The position numbers and the translations under genes are program-made. This document shows, piece by piece, positions 5,747 to 6,028 of a stretch of DNA of 6,028 nucleotides. The number at the start of each line of letters is the position of its first letter. Position 1 is the first letter of the stretch. The stretch covers positions 1-6,028 of the forward strand of contig JASHVU010000079.1 in the NCBI GenBank assembly GCA_030044455.1, written 5' to 3'. The notes beneath the pieces were generated by a model. It saw only the letters and a program-made list of their open reading frames with translations. It was not told where the DNA came from and made no database searches. This DNA is from Acidobacteriaceae bacterium (lineage in GTDB: Bacteria; Acidobacteriota; Terriglobia; Terriglobales; Acidobacteriaceae).

Positions 5747-6028
5747 ATGTCTGTCGCACATGCGCTTCCCCAAACGCTGGGAGAACTCAAGGTAAGTTCC
5801 CTTTTTTCTGAGCCGCGCCTGAAGAACCGCAGCGTGAAAGACGAGATGCGCGCCAATTTGATGGCCCGCATCAAGGCGCGTGACACCATCTTTCCCGGCA
5901 TTGTGGGCTACGAAGACACGGTAGTGCCGCAGATTGTGAATGCGGTGCTTTCGAAGCAGAACTTCATTTTGCTGGGTTTGCGCGGTCAGGCCAAGAGCCG
6001 CATTCTGCGCGCGCTTACGGCGCTGCTC
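5747..6028 (+). CDS. AAA+ ATPase, magnesium-chelatase/MoxR-like, N-terminal part
   Basis: The first 94 codons are present and the gene runs off the right edge. The start ATG 5747 follows AGGAG (5737-5741) with 5-nt spacing. The N-terminus carries TLGELK (10-15) and then [17 protein letters not shown] (28-44), followed by [21 protein letters not shown] (48-68) and [13 protein letters not shown] (73-85). This order, including the P-loop GLRGQAKS with Ala instead of Gly before the catalytic Lys, is what I associate with a bacterial AAA+ group annotated as magnesium chelatase or sigma-54-interacting ATPase. These are cytosolic ring ATPases, and members of the wider MoxR/ChlI clade often act with a VWA-domain partner. 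Walker B, the sensors and any partner gene lie outside the window, so the specific role cannot be assigned. Chlorophyll-type magnesium chelation should not be assumed from the name. Confidence 0.8.
   Translation, partial: MSVAHALPQTLGELKVSSLFSEPRLKNRSVKDEMRANLMARIKARDTIFPGIVGYEDTVVPQIVNAVLSKQNFILLGLRGQAKSRILRALTALL

Noticed and set aside
5747..6028. The ATPase fragment as a chlorophyll-pathway magnesium chelatase subunit
   Set aside because: The N-terminal motifs fit a broader AAA+ group often labelled magnesium chelatase, and no other pigment-biosynthesis gene is in the window; the label would overstate the evidence.

Overview
This window (about 60% GC by eye) most resembles an acidobacterial chromosome of the Terriglobia/Acidobacteriaceae type. 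That placement is an inference from the style of the proteins: a NodT-type outer-membrane efflux lipoprotein next to an RND membrane fusion protein, a secreted beta-helix carbohydrate-active enzyme with accessory domains, and an AAA+ ATPase with the 'GLRGQAK' P-loop. A palindrome-rich segment at the efflux gene junction also looks to me like interspersed repeats of that phylum. No database search was possible.

Layout, left to right. (1) Bases 1-607 hold the C-terminal part of an RND-type periplasmic membrane fusion protein on the plus strand. One base later (609-2213) comes the outer-membrane channel lipoprotein of the same efflux system. Its first ~48 codons run through a palindrome-rich segment (about 618-748) that looks like a repeat element lying in frame between the ATG and the lipoprotein signal. 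(2) On the minus strand, 2202-4379 encodes a secreted 725-residue protein: signal peptide, N-terminal beta-sandwich-like region, right-handed beta-helix glycosidase/lyase-like domain, PKD domain and PA14 domain. It converges on the efflux channel gene, and the two coding ends overlap by 12 bp. (3) A 117-bp divergent intergenic region separates it from two tandem plus-strand paralogues, 4497-5030 and 5052-5585. Both are 177 residues, both have signal peptides, and I recognise neither as a known family. (4) A 161-bp intergenic region with three stem-loops and a promoter-like pair leads to the first 94 codons of an AAA+ ATPase of the magnesium-chelatase/MoxR-like group, 5747 to the window end.

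How they fit together: the first two genes are one translationally close efflux operon. The inner-membrane pump is presumably upstream, outside the window. The beta-helix enzyme is a stand-alone secreted polysaccharide-degrading protein. The tandem pair is probably a small operon of exported proteins that arose by duplication, closed by a hairpin and T-run. The ATPase starts a separate unit. The items most worth a second look are the repeat-derived extension on the efflux lipoprotein, the tandem exported paralogues, and the enzyme's departures from canonical GH28 motifs. I saw no CRISPR array, tRNA, rRNA, transposase gene or clear new defence system.
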